From contig CALWSR010000010.1 in the NCBI GenBank assembly GCA_944384265.1, forward strand, positions 19,994 to 83,993: a DNA stretch of 64,000 bases, read 5' to 3'. Shown one piece after another: positions 37,942 through 46,649 of this stretch. The position numbers were made by a program, and so were the translations under genes. The notes beneath the pieces are model-generated. The model had not been told where the DNA came from. It was given only the letters and a program-made list of their open reading frames with translations, and searched no databases. Source of the stretch: an uncultured Clostridia bacterium (GTDB lineage Bacteria; Bacillota; Clostridia; Lachnospirales; Anaerotignaceae). Each line of letters begins with the position of its first letter. The stretch's first letter is position 1.

Positions 37942-38858
37942 TTTTTTCCTCCTTCATATAATAGCTTTAATATAGCCATTCTTACAGCAACACCATTTTT
38001 TACCTGTATATTGATAACAGAGTTTTCCCCGTCAATAATGTCTGTGCTTAGTTCAATGCCTCGATTGACCGGACCGGGGTGCATAATTAAAACGTCTTTT
38101 TTGGCATATTTTAATATTTCTTTGTTGATACCGAATAACTCACGATATTCTGCTAAATCGGGAAAAGCCGTTGTTTTTTGTCTTTCAAACTGTATTCTCA
38201 ATCCCATCACAACATCAGCATCCTTTACAGCCTCTTTGACATCAGGTGTTGTTTTCACACCCAATAGGCCGGAACCGCCCAACAGTGTGGAAGGACCTGC
38301 CAATGTTACTTTAGCTCCCAGCTTAGATAGTCCAAAGACATTGCTTCTTGCCACACGGCTGTGAGAAATATCCCCAATGATAGCTATTTTTAAGCCTTCA
38401 AAACTTTTTTTATATTCAGATATGGTAAATAAATCCAGTAATGCTTGTGTAGGATGTTCATTAGAGCCATCTCCTGCATTGATAACATGGGCTGATACAT
38501 TTTTCGCCAGTATATGAGGAGCACCTGTCATGCTGTGACGCATTACCATAATTTCTACGCCCATCTGGTCTAATGTTTTTCCGGTATCAATAAGACTTTC
38601 CCCTTTTTTGACACTGCTGGTGCCTACACCTAAATCTTGTACAGTCGCTCCTAAATATTTTCCGGCAAGAGAAAAGGAAGTTTTTGTTCTTGTACTGTTT
38701 TCATAAAATAGGCTGACAATACTACATCCCCTAATTTCATTGACTCTTTTACTGCTGTCATCAATACGAAGCTTCATTTCTTTTGCAGTTTCCAATATTT
38801 CTAAAATTTCTTCTCTTGTCATATCCTTTAATCCAAGAATATCTTTTTGATTCAGCAT
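37938..38858 (-). CDS. pyrB: Aspartate carbamoyltransferase, catalytic subunit
   Basis: 306 residues; ATG 38858 follows AGGAGGAGTATT. FYENSTRTKTSFS carries the STRT carbamoyl-phosphate motif; HPTQALLDLFTI and the later MHPGPVNRGIEL are the other signatures. No pyrI regulatory gene is adjacent. First gene of the pyrBCFKDE unit, behind a leader peptide and attenuator. Confidence 0.96.
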   Translation of the reverse strand: MLNQKDILGLKDMTREEILEILETAKEMKLRIDDSSKRVNEIRGCSIVSLFYENSTRTKTSFSLAGKYLGATVQDLGVGTSSVKKGESLIDTGKTLDQMGVEIMVMRHSMTGAPHILAKNVSAHVINAGDGSNEHPTQALLDLFTISEYKKSFEGLKIAIIGDISHSRVARSNVFGLSKLGAKVTLAGPSTLLGGSGLLGVKTTPDVKEAVKDADVVMGLRIQFERQKTTAFPDLAEYRELFGINKEILKYAKKDVLIMHPGPVNRGIELSTDIIDGENSVINIQVKNGVAVRMAILKLLYEGGKK

Positions 38859-38880
38859 AATACTCCTCCTTTATACAGCT

Positions 38881-38925
38881 ATAAAAAGAAAGACAATCAA
38901 AAGAAAAAATATCTTTTCATTGTCT
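38881..38925 (-). terminator. Attenuator terminator in the pyrB leader
   Basis: On the minus strand AGACAAT then AAAAGA pair with TCTTTT then ATTGTCT (38925-38891), one mismatch, followed by TTCTTTTTAT. The 5' arm overlaps the stop codon of the leader peptide gene. It lies 22 bases before the pyrB ribosome site, with no promoter visible in between, so it must be read through for expression of pyrB. Confidence 0.85.
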
Positions 38926-38983
38926 AATATACACAAAAAAAGAAAGGATATAAATAAAAAATCTTTTTATATTTTTTTATCAT
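38924..38983 (-). CDS. pyr operon leader peptide (19 residues)
   Basis: ATG 38983, seven bases after GGAGGGA (38996-38989), 19 codons, stop TAG at 38926-38924. The peptide is rich in Lys, Phe and Tyr. The transcript from about codon 7 on is extremely U-rich, with runs of six and seven U. The stop lies in the 5' arm of the attenuator hairpin. This matches the logic of enterobacterial pyrL: when UTP is low RNA polymerase pauses in the U tract, the ribosome catches up, masks the hairpin and transcription continues to pyrB. Confidence 0.75.
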   Translation of the reverse strand: MIKKYKKIFYLYPFFFCVY

Positions 38984-39087
38984 ATCCAATCCCTCCATTC
39001 GTAAATTTTTTTTATTGTAACACATATTGCTATAAAATTCCACTTATTTTAACATATACTATATTTTTACGCAAGTGATTGCAAAAC

Positions 39088-39118
39088 AAAAAGACCTCTT
39101 CTTAAAAGAAGAGGCTTT
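39088..39118 (-). terminator. Terminator of the 44-residue basic protein gene
   Basis: On the minus strand CCTCTTCTT pairs with AAGAAGAGG (39114-39092), then GTCTTTTTG. It follows the stop 39121 directly. Confidence 0.85.
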
Positions 39119-39120
39119 CG

Positions 39121-39255
39121 TTAAGCATTTGCCAAATAATAGGTTAAAAGCATCATGGTATTGATTTCTGCATATTTCTTTTCTGTTACTTTTTTCTCTT
39201 TTGGCAAATGGTATTTATTTTTCACTATTTTTTGTTTCTTTTCTTGTTTTTTCAT
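39121..39255 (-). CDS. Small basic protein (44 residues), hypothetical
   Basis: ATG 39255, preceded by GGAGGTAATATTT, stop TAA 39123-39121. Residues 1-27 contain about 14 Lys (KKQEKKQKIVKNK, KEKKVTEKK); the end (MMLLTYYLANA) is hydrophobic. A ribosome site and own terminator indicate a real gene. I do not recognise it. The Lys-rich start could bind nucleic acid or act at the ribosome or membrane. It lies directly upstream of the pyr promoter in the same orientation but ends at its own terminator. Confidence 0.65.
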   Translation of the reverse strand: MKKQEKKQKIVKNKYHLPKEKKVTEKKYAEINTMMLLTYYLANA

Positions 39256-39510
39256 AAATATTACCTCCAAATCAAACTGTTTTTTTATATGATATAAACA
39301 AATACTTTTTTCTGATTGATATGATTGTTATTATTATACCTGCATAATTTGTATAAATTATGAACGAAGAATAAAGAATTTCTAAATAAAAACTATTATT
39401 TGTATTAAAAAATAATAAAACTTATTAAAAATCAAGGCTGTACCCTTTTCACCAAAATTTTTTTATGGTACTATAATGCATGATAAGTTGATTTAAGGAG
39501 GCAATGATAT

Positions 39511-40413
39511 ATGAAGCGAGCTTTAGCAGTATTATTTACATTTGCTTTTCTTTTTAGCACTTCTGGGTGTGCAAAGGACAGTACTGCTCAGACAAATTCT
39601 GAGTCAGAACAGACAACTCAATATAATGAGGATACCACATCAGAGCTGTCTGACTATCAAGCATTGGCACAGCAAAATATGCAAAATGTAAAAGAAATTA
39701 CACTGCATACTTCCTTTGGAGATATGGAGGGGAGCTATTCGGGAGAAATGAAAGACAACCTGCCCCATGGCCAAGGAAAATTTGTTTCTCAAAATCAAAA
39801 TCAAAGAGGCTGGTTCTATGAAGGTACATTCCAAAACGGTCATTTTGAAGGAGAAGGAAAAACTGTTTTTGAAAATGGACAGGTTCAAGAAGGCACATAT
39901 GTAAATGATATTTGGCATCCTAATACCATACAATATTTTGAGTTTATGCAAACACTTCCGGGCAGTGATTTTACAATCAACCAAAAGGCAAGAAGTATTT
40001 TTACAGCAGAAAAAAATTATTTTCCTGTTTCTTCTCCTCAAGAGCTGTCCTCTATGATAGATGAAACCATCACATATGAAGATGTTTTATACAATCCAGA
40101 GCAATACGGTGACAAATTTTTGTCTGTTTCCAACTTAACAGTAAATCTTTGTTCCACATTTTCCATTACAGAAAATCCAGAAAATCTTGCTGAATTAAGA
40201 GGTGTTTATATGGAAACATCCAATGACCAAGGAGAAAATTATGCTCTATATTATCGTGGAAATATTGAAGGTATAAAAGAATCCAGTATAATAAATTCAG
40301 CCATAGGCATCCCTCTTGGTGTTATGCAAAAAACAGATGACTCGGGAACAGAAAAACAATATGTTGTTTTAGCTGTTGGTTATGCTGCTTTGGAACAAAC
40401 AGCCACAGAATAA
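39511..40413 (+). CDS. Lipoprotein with MORN repeats
   Basis: 300 residues; ATG after AAGGAGGCAATGATAT. Signal 1-20 with lipobox TSGC (Cys20). After a Ser/Thr/Glu-rich linker come at least two MORN repeats: YSGEMKDNLPHGQGKF, YEGTFQNGHFEGEGKTVF and a weaker QEGTYVNDIW (residues about 73-135). The C-terminal 150 residues have no domain I recognise. Surface protein of unknown role; MORN repeats often bind lipids or act as scaffold. Own terminator downstream. Confidence 0.82.
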   Translation: MKRALAVLFTFAFLFSTSGCAKDSTAQTNSESEQTTQYNEDTTSELSDYQALAQQNMQNVKEITLHTSFGDMEGSYSGEMKDNLPHGQGKFVSQNQNQRGWFYEGTFQNGHFEGEGKTVFENGQVQEGTYVNDIWHPNTIQYFEFMQTLPGSDFTINQKARSIFTAEKNYFPVSSPQELSSMIDETITYEDVLYNPEQYGDKFLSVSNLTVNLCSTFSITENPENLAELRGVYMETSNDQGENYALYYRGNIEGIKESSIINSAIGIPLGVMQKTDDSGTEKQYVVLAVGYAALEQTATE

Positions 40414-40463
40414 ATAAAACCACACTCATTTGGTGTACTGATTATTTAAAGTATCATAAATCC

Positions 40464-40491
40464 GTCAGTCAATAAACTGACGGTATTTTTA
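40464..40491 (+). terminator. Terminator of the MORN lipoprotein gene
   Basis: CCGTCAG pairs with CTGACGG, followed by TATTTTTAT. Confidence 0.8.
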
Positions 40492-41045
40492 TGCGATAAA
40501 ATATCAATTGCTGTCATAAATATGTAAATGATACTATGAATATCAATTATGATTGTAATGCATATAAAACTTTATATTTTAGAAAAAATATTTTTTTAAA
40601 TGTAAAATGATTTCTATCATATATCCATATTCCTCATAATTCTTCCAATGAACTTATTGTCAACGGCTTCGGTCACAGCTTGTTTTATATAGTGTATAAA
40701 ATACCTAAAGCAGTACTGCCGGAATACACACTCAATACAACATATAAGCTGTCCGCCTCCATGCTTTGCACAAAATTCTCTGTCTCAAAAGAGATTTTTG
40801 TGCTATCTGTCATTTCTATTGTTTTAGATATCTATCTTGTTTGCTCTCTTTGTATGTTAATGCAATATGGAACATATTTTCTGTTTCAATTCTATATTTT
40901 GAAGCTCTTTTTTCATTTAAATATTATTACATTATTTTGACATTGCCCATTGTATTTGTTTTACTTTTTGGGTCATAAAATACCCCTCACCATTTTTTAT
41001 ATTGCAGTGTTCTGTTGAAAGATATTATAACTATTTCATAATATT
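40492..41045. other. Intergenic stretch with weak coding trace
   Basis: About 550 bases. On the minus strand near 40810-40680 a 42-codon frame (ends YVVLSVYSGSTALGILYTI) looks protein-like but has no ribosome site; it may be a relic. Nothing else is recognised. Confidence 0.4.
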
Positions 41046-41495
41046 TTACGTCGAAAATTCTTTTTTAAAATAAATCATATCTACCAGCTGTACCCCTTCT
41101 TCAATAATAGGATGGTCATAATGTTCTATAAAAAAATTTTTCACTTTATGAGAAAAAACAAATCCACAGCTTTCATAAAATGACATGGTAGCAATGCTTT
41201 CCCCTGTTCCTACAAATAAAATATTACCAATTTTACCATAAACATCAAAAATATGTTCCAATAGCTTCTTTCCATATCCCTTTCTTTGAAAATCCACACG
41301 AGTCACCATATTTTTGATTTCATATCCATAGCTTTCTTTTGTCACCACACAAATGCTAACTGCTATATTTTTATCATATAATACAAACATTGTTCCTCTT
41401 TGTAAATATTGTTCTATCATGGATAGCTGCTCATCTGCCAAAAGAAGTAAATCCAAAAACTGCTCTTTATACTGTGTCACTATTTTGATTTCCAT
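41046..41495 (-). CDS. GNAT family N-acetyltransferase
   Basis: 149 residues from ATG 41495, after GGAAAGGG; eight upstream codons in the longer frame are discarded. The acetyl-CoA motif A is RVDFQRKGYGKKLLEHIF (Gln/Arg-x-x-Gly-x-Gly/Lys), followed by a strand and SFYESCGF. A single-domain acetyltransferase; substrate unknown. Confidence 0.85.
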   Translation of the reverse strand: MEIKIVTQYKEQFLDLLLLADEQLSMIEQYLQRGTMFVLYDKNIAVSICVVTKESYGYEIKNMVTRVDFQRKGYGKKLLEHIFDVYGKIGNILFVGTGESIATMSFYESCGFVFSHKVKNFFIEHYDHPIIEEGVQLVDMIYFKKEFST

Positions 41496-41576
41496 TTTTT
41501 TCCCTTTCCAAATAAGCACTGAAAATGTGTCAGCCTTTTACATATAAATAATATCTTTAAAATGTATTGATAAAAA

Positions 41577-41607
41577 AAGACCTTGAATTTGCTTCAAGGC
41601 CTTTTTC
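41577..41607 (-). terminator. tRNA-Leu terminator
   Basis: On the minus strand GGCCTTGAA pairs with TTCAAGGTC, then a T run. It follows the tRNA gene directly. Confidence 0.88.
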
Positions 41608-41608
41608 A

Positions 41609-41692
41609 TGCGGATGGTGGGAATCGAACCCACACTATGTCACCATAACTGGATTTTGAGTCCAGCGCGTCTGCCAGTTCCGCCACATCCGC
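41609..41692 (-). tRNA. tRNA-Leu (anticodon CAA)
   Basis: On the minus strand GCGGATG (5') pairs with CATCCGC (3'), discriminator A at 41609. The anticodon loop is CTCAAAA in a stem CTGGA/TCCAG, anticodon CAA, decoding UUG. A long variable arm as required for leucine tRNA, and GGTTCGATTCC for the T loop. No encoded CCA. Confidence 0.97.
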
Positions 41693-42191
41693 ATATTATG
41701 TTTTTTTGTTTTTTCCTTTTCTTTACTGCTTGATTATAATACCATACCTTTTTTAAAAATGCAAGCAAAAATTTCATTTTTTTTGTATTTTTTTGAAAAC
41801 AATATAATCTATGTTTATGATAAATAAAAATAAGTTGACTGTGAACCAATGGTTGCCATACAGCTTGTTTTTTATACAAAGCTGATTATATGGAGAAAAA
41901 TATTTTTACGAAACTTTTTTATTCCTTCTTTGTTTCATAGCAAATTATTTATCATATCGTTTCAAACTGATTATATTAGTTCATAAATTAGTCTAAATCT
42001 AAAAAGAAATAGGAAAATGCTTTGTGAGAATATACATCTAATGGGCAGCAGTATTCCACTCCAAAATCAAAACATAAAATTTATTTCTTCTCACATAAGC
42101 CAAATCCTATCTCCAATAATCATATTTTTCTAACATTTACAACACTGCACAGCCTCATAATCCACTTGCTTATCCGGCGAAGTATAACACT
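41693..42191. other. Intergenic stretch, nothing recognised
   Basis: About 500 bases between tRNA-Leu and the cyclophilin gene. No frame with a ribosome site and family resemblance on either strand. Confidence 0.5.
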
Positions 42192-42722
42192 TTAAAAACC
42201 ATCAAAATGAGTTGGCTGAGGATAATCCTCTCCAAAAAGCTCTACTGTCACACTTTTCATCACCTGAGGTTGTTTTGGCATATCATTTCTGTCTGTTTTT
42301 GTTTTTGCAATGGCATTGACTGTTTCCATACCTTCAATGATTTTGCCAAACGCTGCATACTGCCCATCTAAATGAGGGGATTTTTCATGCATAATAAAAA
42401 ATTGAGAGCCGGCAGAATTTGGCATCATAGACCGTGCCATAGAAATAACACCTGCATCATGCTTTAAATCGTTCTTGATACCATTGCCATCAAATTCTCC
42501 AATAATACTATATCCAGGACCTCCCATACCAGTTCCCTCAGGGCAGCCCCCTTGTATCATAAAACCTTTTATCACTCTGTGAAATGTCAAACCATTATAA
42601 AATCCCTTTTGTACCAAGCTAATAAAATTATTTACTGTATTTGGTGCAATTTCAGGATATAATTCTAATCTCATAATACTTCCATCTTCCATTTCTATGG
42701 TAACAATAGGATTTTTTGCCAT
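42192..42722 (-). CDS. Cyclophilin-type peptidyl-prolyl cis-trans isomerase
   Basis: 176 residues from ATG 42722 (AGAAAGGAAG before it); sixteen extra codons upstream are rejected. Cyclophilin marks: NNFISLVQKGFYNGLTFHRVIKGFMIQGG (Arg-Phe-Met-Gln core seen as two pieces), GVISMARSMMPNSAGSQFFI and LDGQYAAFGKI. Cytoplasmic, no signal peptide. Catalyses prolyl isomerisation in folding proteins. Confidence 0.94.
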   Translation of the reverse strand: MAKNPIVTIEMEDGSIMRLELYPEIAPNTVNNFISLVQKGFYNGLTFHRVIKGFMIQGGCPEGTGMGGPGYSIIGEFDGNGIKNDLKHDAGVISMARSMMPNSAGSQFFIMHEKSPHLDGQYAAFGKIIEGMETVNAIAKTKTDRNDMPKQPQVMKSVTVELFGEDYPQPTHFDGF

Positions 42723-42776
42723 AAATAAATCTTCCTTTCTTTTTTTACTGCTTTTCATTATACCATACATTTTTAT

Positions 42777-43595
42777 TTATTCAATAGATAATAATGTTAC
42801 AACAACCAATTCCGGCCTGTTATGAATACGAAAAGGAAATGTACTGTTTCCTAAACCTCTGCTGATGACCATGGAAGTATTCTTTTGAGTATGCATACCG
42901 CTTGTATATTTTGGAAAAAATCCCTGATGAGGAGCAAATATGCCTCCTACAAAAGGAATGCGAATTTGTCCCCCATGAGCATGGCCTGTAAATACAATAT
43001 CAATAGGATTTTCTGCATAATCACAAAGTAGTTCCGGTCTGTGAGAAAGCAATATTTGAAATTGTGATTGCTGCTCTTGGCTTAAATCAGAAAGTATTTG
43101 TTTATATTGAGGATTTACTGATTTATCCTTCAATCCTAATATGGAAATATATTCGGAGTCTTTTGTTATTTTTTGTTTTTCATTTTCCAATACAAAAACA
43201 CCATGCTCTTTTAAAAAGGAAATCCATATATCATATGCTCCCGACTGGTGTTCATGATTTCCGGAAACATAATAAACAGGAGCAAGCTTTACAACATTGG
43301 CAATGAACTGTATTGCTGATTTAATATTGGTTCGATTTCTATCCAGCAAATCTCCTGTAATGACAATACAGTCCGGTTTTTGCTTTTCAATAGCAGACAA
43401 TATTTTTTTATGCTCTGCTCCAAATTCTTTATTTTGTAAATCAGAAATCTGCAAAATTTTATAACCAGAAAATATCTTAGGCAATTTTTTGCTGTAATAA
43501 TGATATTTTGTAATCATCAATCCGTTGTCCTGCCAATATAAAAAAGCCGCCAATGCTGCAATGCCAGATAAAGCTTTTTTCCATGTTAATTTCAT
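42777..43595 (-). CDS. Metallophosphoesterase, membrane-anchored (YkuE-like)
   Basis: 272 residues from ATG 43595, after GGGTGGTG. One N-terminal hydrophobic segment (ALSGIAALAAFLYW). Calcineurin-like metal motifs: ILQISDLQN (D with N replacing the usual xH), VITGDLLDRN, YYVSGNHEH and the C-terminal VFTGHAHGGQIRIP. The first motif lacks the usual His of DxH (Leu-Gln-Asn), a variation to check. Family includes phosphodiesterases such as UDP-diacylglucosamine hydrolase-like proteins. Confidence 0.88.
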   Translation of the reverse strand: MKLTWKKALSGIAALAAFLYWQDNGLMITKYHYYSKKLPKIFSGYKILQISDLQNKEFGAEHKKILSAIEKQKPDCIVITGDLLDRNRTNIKSAIQFIANVVKLAPVYYVSGNHEHQSGAYDIWISFLKEHGVFVLENEKQKITKDSEYISILGLKDKSVNPQYKQILSDLSQEQQSQFQILLSHRPELLCDYAENPIDIVFTGHAHGGQIRIPFVGGIFAPHQGFFPKYTSGMHTQKNTSMVISRGLGNSTFPFRIHNRPELVVVTLLSIE

Positions 43596-43611
43596 ATTTT
43601 TGCACCACCCA

Positions 43612-44382
43612 TCAAATTCTTTGCCGTACTGCCTCATACAATAGTACGCCTGCCGCAACAGAAGCATTTAAAGATTCTGCTTGCCCTATCATAGGCAGCT
43701 TTACAAGCTGAGTACATTTTTTACTTATTTGTTGAGAAATTCCCCTGCCTTCATTGCCTATCAATATAGCACAGCCCTTTTTCAAATTAACTGTATAAGG
43801 ATATTCCTTTGCATCCAAATGGGCAGCCAAAACAGCAATTTGATTTTGCTTCATTTGTTCAATACATTCACTCAAATCAACATTTTGCATAATGGGCAAA
43901 TGAAATATAGAACCCATGGTAGAACGCAATACCTTAGAATTATATAAATCCACACAGCCCTTTGAAAGAAAAATACCATTGACTCCACAAGCGTCTGCGG
44001 TTCTTATAATGGTTCCCAAATTGCCGGGGTCTTGTATTTGTTCTGCCAGCAAATAAAATCCATTTTTTTGCAATTGCAGTTTTTGTTTGGCTTCCTGCTT
44101 TTGACAAACAGCCAAAATCCCCTGGCTATGCTCTGTTTCAGAAATCATTTGAAATATCTCATCACTGAAAACAAATACTTCTGCTCTTTTTTTATATTCA
44201 GAAATATCATTTTTGTTTTGAAATGTATCAGAAGCAGCATAAAAAGCAATGGGATATTGAGTAGGAATTTCAGATAAAAATCGAATTCCTTCTACAATAA
44301 ACATATTCTCTTTATCTCTATATTTTTTTTGCTGCAAGAGCTTTATTTTTTTTACTAATTGATTTTTAGAACTTTGAATCAA
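43612..44382 (-). CDS. TrmH/SpoU family RNA 2'-O-methyltransferase
   Basis: 256 residues; ATG 44382. N-terminal substrate-binding domain (KNQLVKKIKLLQQKKYRDKENMFIVEG), then the SPOUT knot with the three motifs: DPGNLGTIIRTADACG, CAILIGNEGRGIS and LPMIGQAESLNASVAAGVLLYE. Methylates a ribose in 23S rRNA or tRNA; exact target cannot be named. Starts eight bases before ktrA stop side on the same strand. Confidence 0.93.
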   Translation of the reverse strand: MIQSSKNQLVKKIKLLQQKKYRDKENMFIVEGIRFLSEIPTQYPIAFYAASDTFQNKNDISEYKKRAEVFVFSDEIFQMISETEHSQGILAVCQKQEAKQKLQLQKNGFYLLAEQIQDPGNLGTIIRTADACGVNGIFLSKGCVDLYNSKVLRSTMGSIFHLPIMQNVDLSECIEQMKQNQIAVLAAHLDAKEYPYTVNLKKGCAILIGNEGRGISQQISKKCTQLVKLPMIGQAESLNASVAAGVLLYEAVRQRI

Positions 44383-44389
44383 AATACAC

Positions 44390-45055
44390 TCATCTCTTTT
44401 TCTTGTTTAAAAATTTTTGTATATTTTTATTTTCTCCCAGCACAATGAGTATATCCTCTTGTTCAATCACATAGCTGGGCTTGGGAGAGGCAATAATCTT
44501 GTTTTCCTTTCGTATGGCAATAATATTTAAGTCATATCTTGCACGAATATCAGATTCAGAAATTGGTTTTGCAATCCATTCTTTTGTGGGTGTCAGCTCT
44601 GCAATGCTGACATCCTTAGAAATTTCTGTCAATTCAAAAAAATTTCCATACATTAGCTTGTTGGCAATATGAAATCCCATTTCTCCCTCTGGCAATACTA
44701 CCCTGTCAGCACCAAGCTTTTCTAATATTTTTTTATGGTTTTCATCAGGTGCCTTTGCAATCACATAAGGCACGCCCATTTCCTTTGCCTGCAATGTTGC
44801 CAAAACGCTTGCTTCCAAATGATTTCCGGTAGCAATTACAGCAACATCAAAATTGCTTAAACCCAAATTGCGTAAATCAATTTCATCTGCAATATCTGCC
44901 GCAACAGCATGAGTAACATACTCTGCCATATCCTGTACTACCTCTAAATTATTATCAACAGCCAATACCTCTGCGCCATTTTCTGAAAGTGTTTTTGCAA
45001 CACTTCTGCCAAATCGTCCTAAACCTAATACTACAAATTGTTTTTTGATAGACAT
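44390..45055 (-). CDS. Potassium uptake regulatory subunit, KtrA/TrkA type
   Basis: 221 residues from ATG 45055; five upstream codons rejected. Single RCK unit: N-domain FVVLGLGRFGRSVAKTLSENG (GxGxxG) with Asp at VDNNLEVV, and a C-domain from about 140. One RCK unit only, as in KtrA; E. coli TrkA has two. Regulates the KtrB-like channel 21 bases upstream. Binds NAD(H)/ATP. Confidence 0.92.
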   Translation of the reverse strand: MSIKKQFVVLGLGRFGRSVAKTLSENGAEVLAVDNNLEVVQDMAEYVTHAVAADIADEIDLRNLGLSNFDVAVIATGNHLEASVLATLQAKEMGVPYVIAKAPDENHKKILEKLGADRVVLPEGEMGFHIANKLMYGNFFELTEISKDVSIAELTPTKEWIAKPISESDIRARYDLNIIAIRKENKIIASPKPSYVIEQEDILIVLGENKNIQKFLNKKKR

Positions 45056-45076
45056 ATACGATTCTCTCACTTTCTA

Positions 45077-46471
45077 TTAACCCACAATGACTTGTTCCTC
45101 TGCATATTGTATTTGATTTTGCTTTTGTTTTCTTGCTAAGGCAATTACAATGGTAATAGGTCCTATTCTTCCCATAAACATAGCAATTGTAATAATAATC
45201 CGTCCCACAGGAGAAAGATAAGGTGTAATACCTGTTGTAATCCCTACTGTTCCGAGGGCAGACACTGTCTCAAACAAAATGTCAATAAAGCTATGCTCTA
45301 TGGCGATATTTCTTTCTGTAAAGCTTAACAACAATGTAATCAGCAAAACAGTAATCAAACTAATAAAAAATATAGCCAATGCTCTTTGCAGTGTTGGAAA
45401 TGGAATATTTCTATGAAACATATGTGTATAGTTGCTGCCTCGAATGACAGAAAGCACAGCAATCCACAATATACTCAATGTTACTGTCTTGATTCCCCCC
45501 GCAGTTCCTGCCGGAGAACCTCCTACAAACATCAAAAGTATGGATATAAATTTTGATACCTCTGTCATTGCCCCCTGGTCAATACTATTAAAGCCTGCCG
45601 TTCTTACTGTAACTGACTGCATACAGGAAGCCAATATTTTTTCTCCCAATGGTAATTGTCCCATTGTGTTGGGATTGGACCATTCCCATAAAAAAAACAG
45701 CACTGCACCAAAAAACAACAATAAAGCAGTAGATAGATATACAATTTTACTATGCAGTGAAAGTCTCTGTATTGCTGTAAAAAAAGACCAATTTTTTTTC
45801 TTTTTTTGTTTTAAAATGCGTATGGTGTCTAGCCAAACAGTAAATCCCAGACCGCCTACAATAATCAAAGACATAATCGTAACATTGAGCAATACATTTC
45901 CTACATACGGCATAAGACTCTGCTCACTGATAATATCAAAGCCTGCATTACAAAAAGCAGATATAGAATGAAAAATACCATAAGCAATTCCTTCATAAAA
46001 TCCAAACAGCGGAATAAAAACAATGGATAATAAAATTGCTCCAATCCCTTCTATACAAAGTGTACCAAATATAATTTTTCTGATATAAGAAACCATTCCT
46101 GTCAAAGAATTTTGGTTATAAGACTCTTTAATCAATATTCTGTCTGATAATGTGATTTTTTTACGCAATACCATAAGACCTAATACAATAAATGTCATAA
46201 ATCCCAAACCGCCAATTTGTATTAAACAAAGTATCACTATTTTTCCAAAAACAGTCCAGTGTGTCATGGTATTGACTACAACAAGCCCTGTTACGCAGGT
46301 AGCCGATGTGGCAGTAAAAAGTGCATCCAACAGTCCTATGCTTTTTCCGTCTGCACTGGATATGGGCAGTGCAAGCAGTATTGTGCCAATACAAACGACA
46401 ATGAAGAATCCTAATACAATGATTCTGGTGGGATTATATTTTAATGTCTTTGCTTTTTTCATATTCATCAT
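45077..46471 (-). CDS. Potassium uptake membrane subunit, KtrB/TrkH type
   Basis: 464 residues, about ten membrane spans. Four pore-loop repeats with the Gly of the selectivity filter: TSATCVTGLVVV, SISAFCNAGFDI, SVTVRTAGFNSID, SALGTVGITTG. ATG 46471 with GAAGGACGC upstream. Forms the K+ (Na+-coupled) channel with KtrA. Confidence 0.94.
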   Translation of the reverse strand: MMNMKKAKTLKYNPTRIIVLGFFIVVCIGTILLALPISSADGKSIGLLDALFTATSATCVTGLVVVNTMTHWTVFGKIVILCLIQIGGLGFMTFIVLGLMVLRKKITLSDRILIKESYNQNSLTGMVSYIRKIIFGTLCIEGIGAILLSIVFIPLFGFYEGIAYGIFHSISAFCNAGFDIISEQSLMPYVGNVLLNVTIMSLIIVGGLGFTVWLDTIRILKQKKKKNWSFFTAIQRLSLHSKIVYLSTALLLFFGAVLFFLWEWSNPNTMGQLPLGEKILASCMQSVTVRTAGFNSIDQGAMTEVSKFISILLMFVGGSPAGTAGGIKTVTLSILWIAVLSVIRGSNYTHMFHRNIPFPTLQRALAIFFISLITVLLITLLLSFTERNIAIEHSFIDILFETVSALGTVGITTGITPYLSPVGRIIITIAMFMGRIGPITIVIALARKQKQNQIQYAEEQVIVG

Positions 46472-46649
46472 TTTAGCGTCCTTCTTTAAAAATTATATAT
46501 CATATTTTTATGGGAAACATTATAACATAAAAAAAAGAATTGTCATATAAAATTCTTCTCAAAAATTCTAATTTTGAAAAATACTGTAAAAAAATAGATT
46601 TCTATGTTAAAATAATAATGATATTCTATAAAAAATGAGGTGAAAAATA

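Noticed and set aside
38881..39010. PyrR-type anti-antiterminator in the pyr leader
   Set aside because: No ARUCCNGNGAGGYU-like loop is present in the short leader; the leader peptide arrangement explains it better.
40680..40978. Two overlapping plus frames of 70-86 codons
   Set aside because: No ribosome site, Phe/Ile/Leu composition typical of AT-rich noncoding DNA; the other strand has a slightly more protein-like trace but also no start signals.
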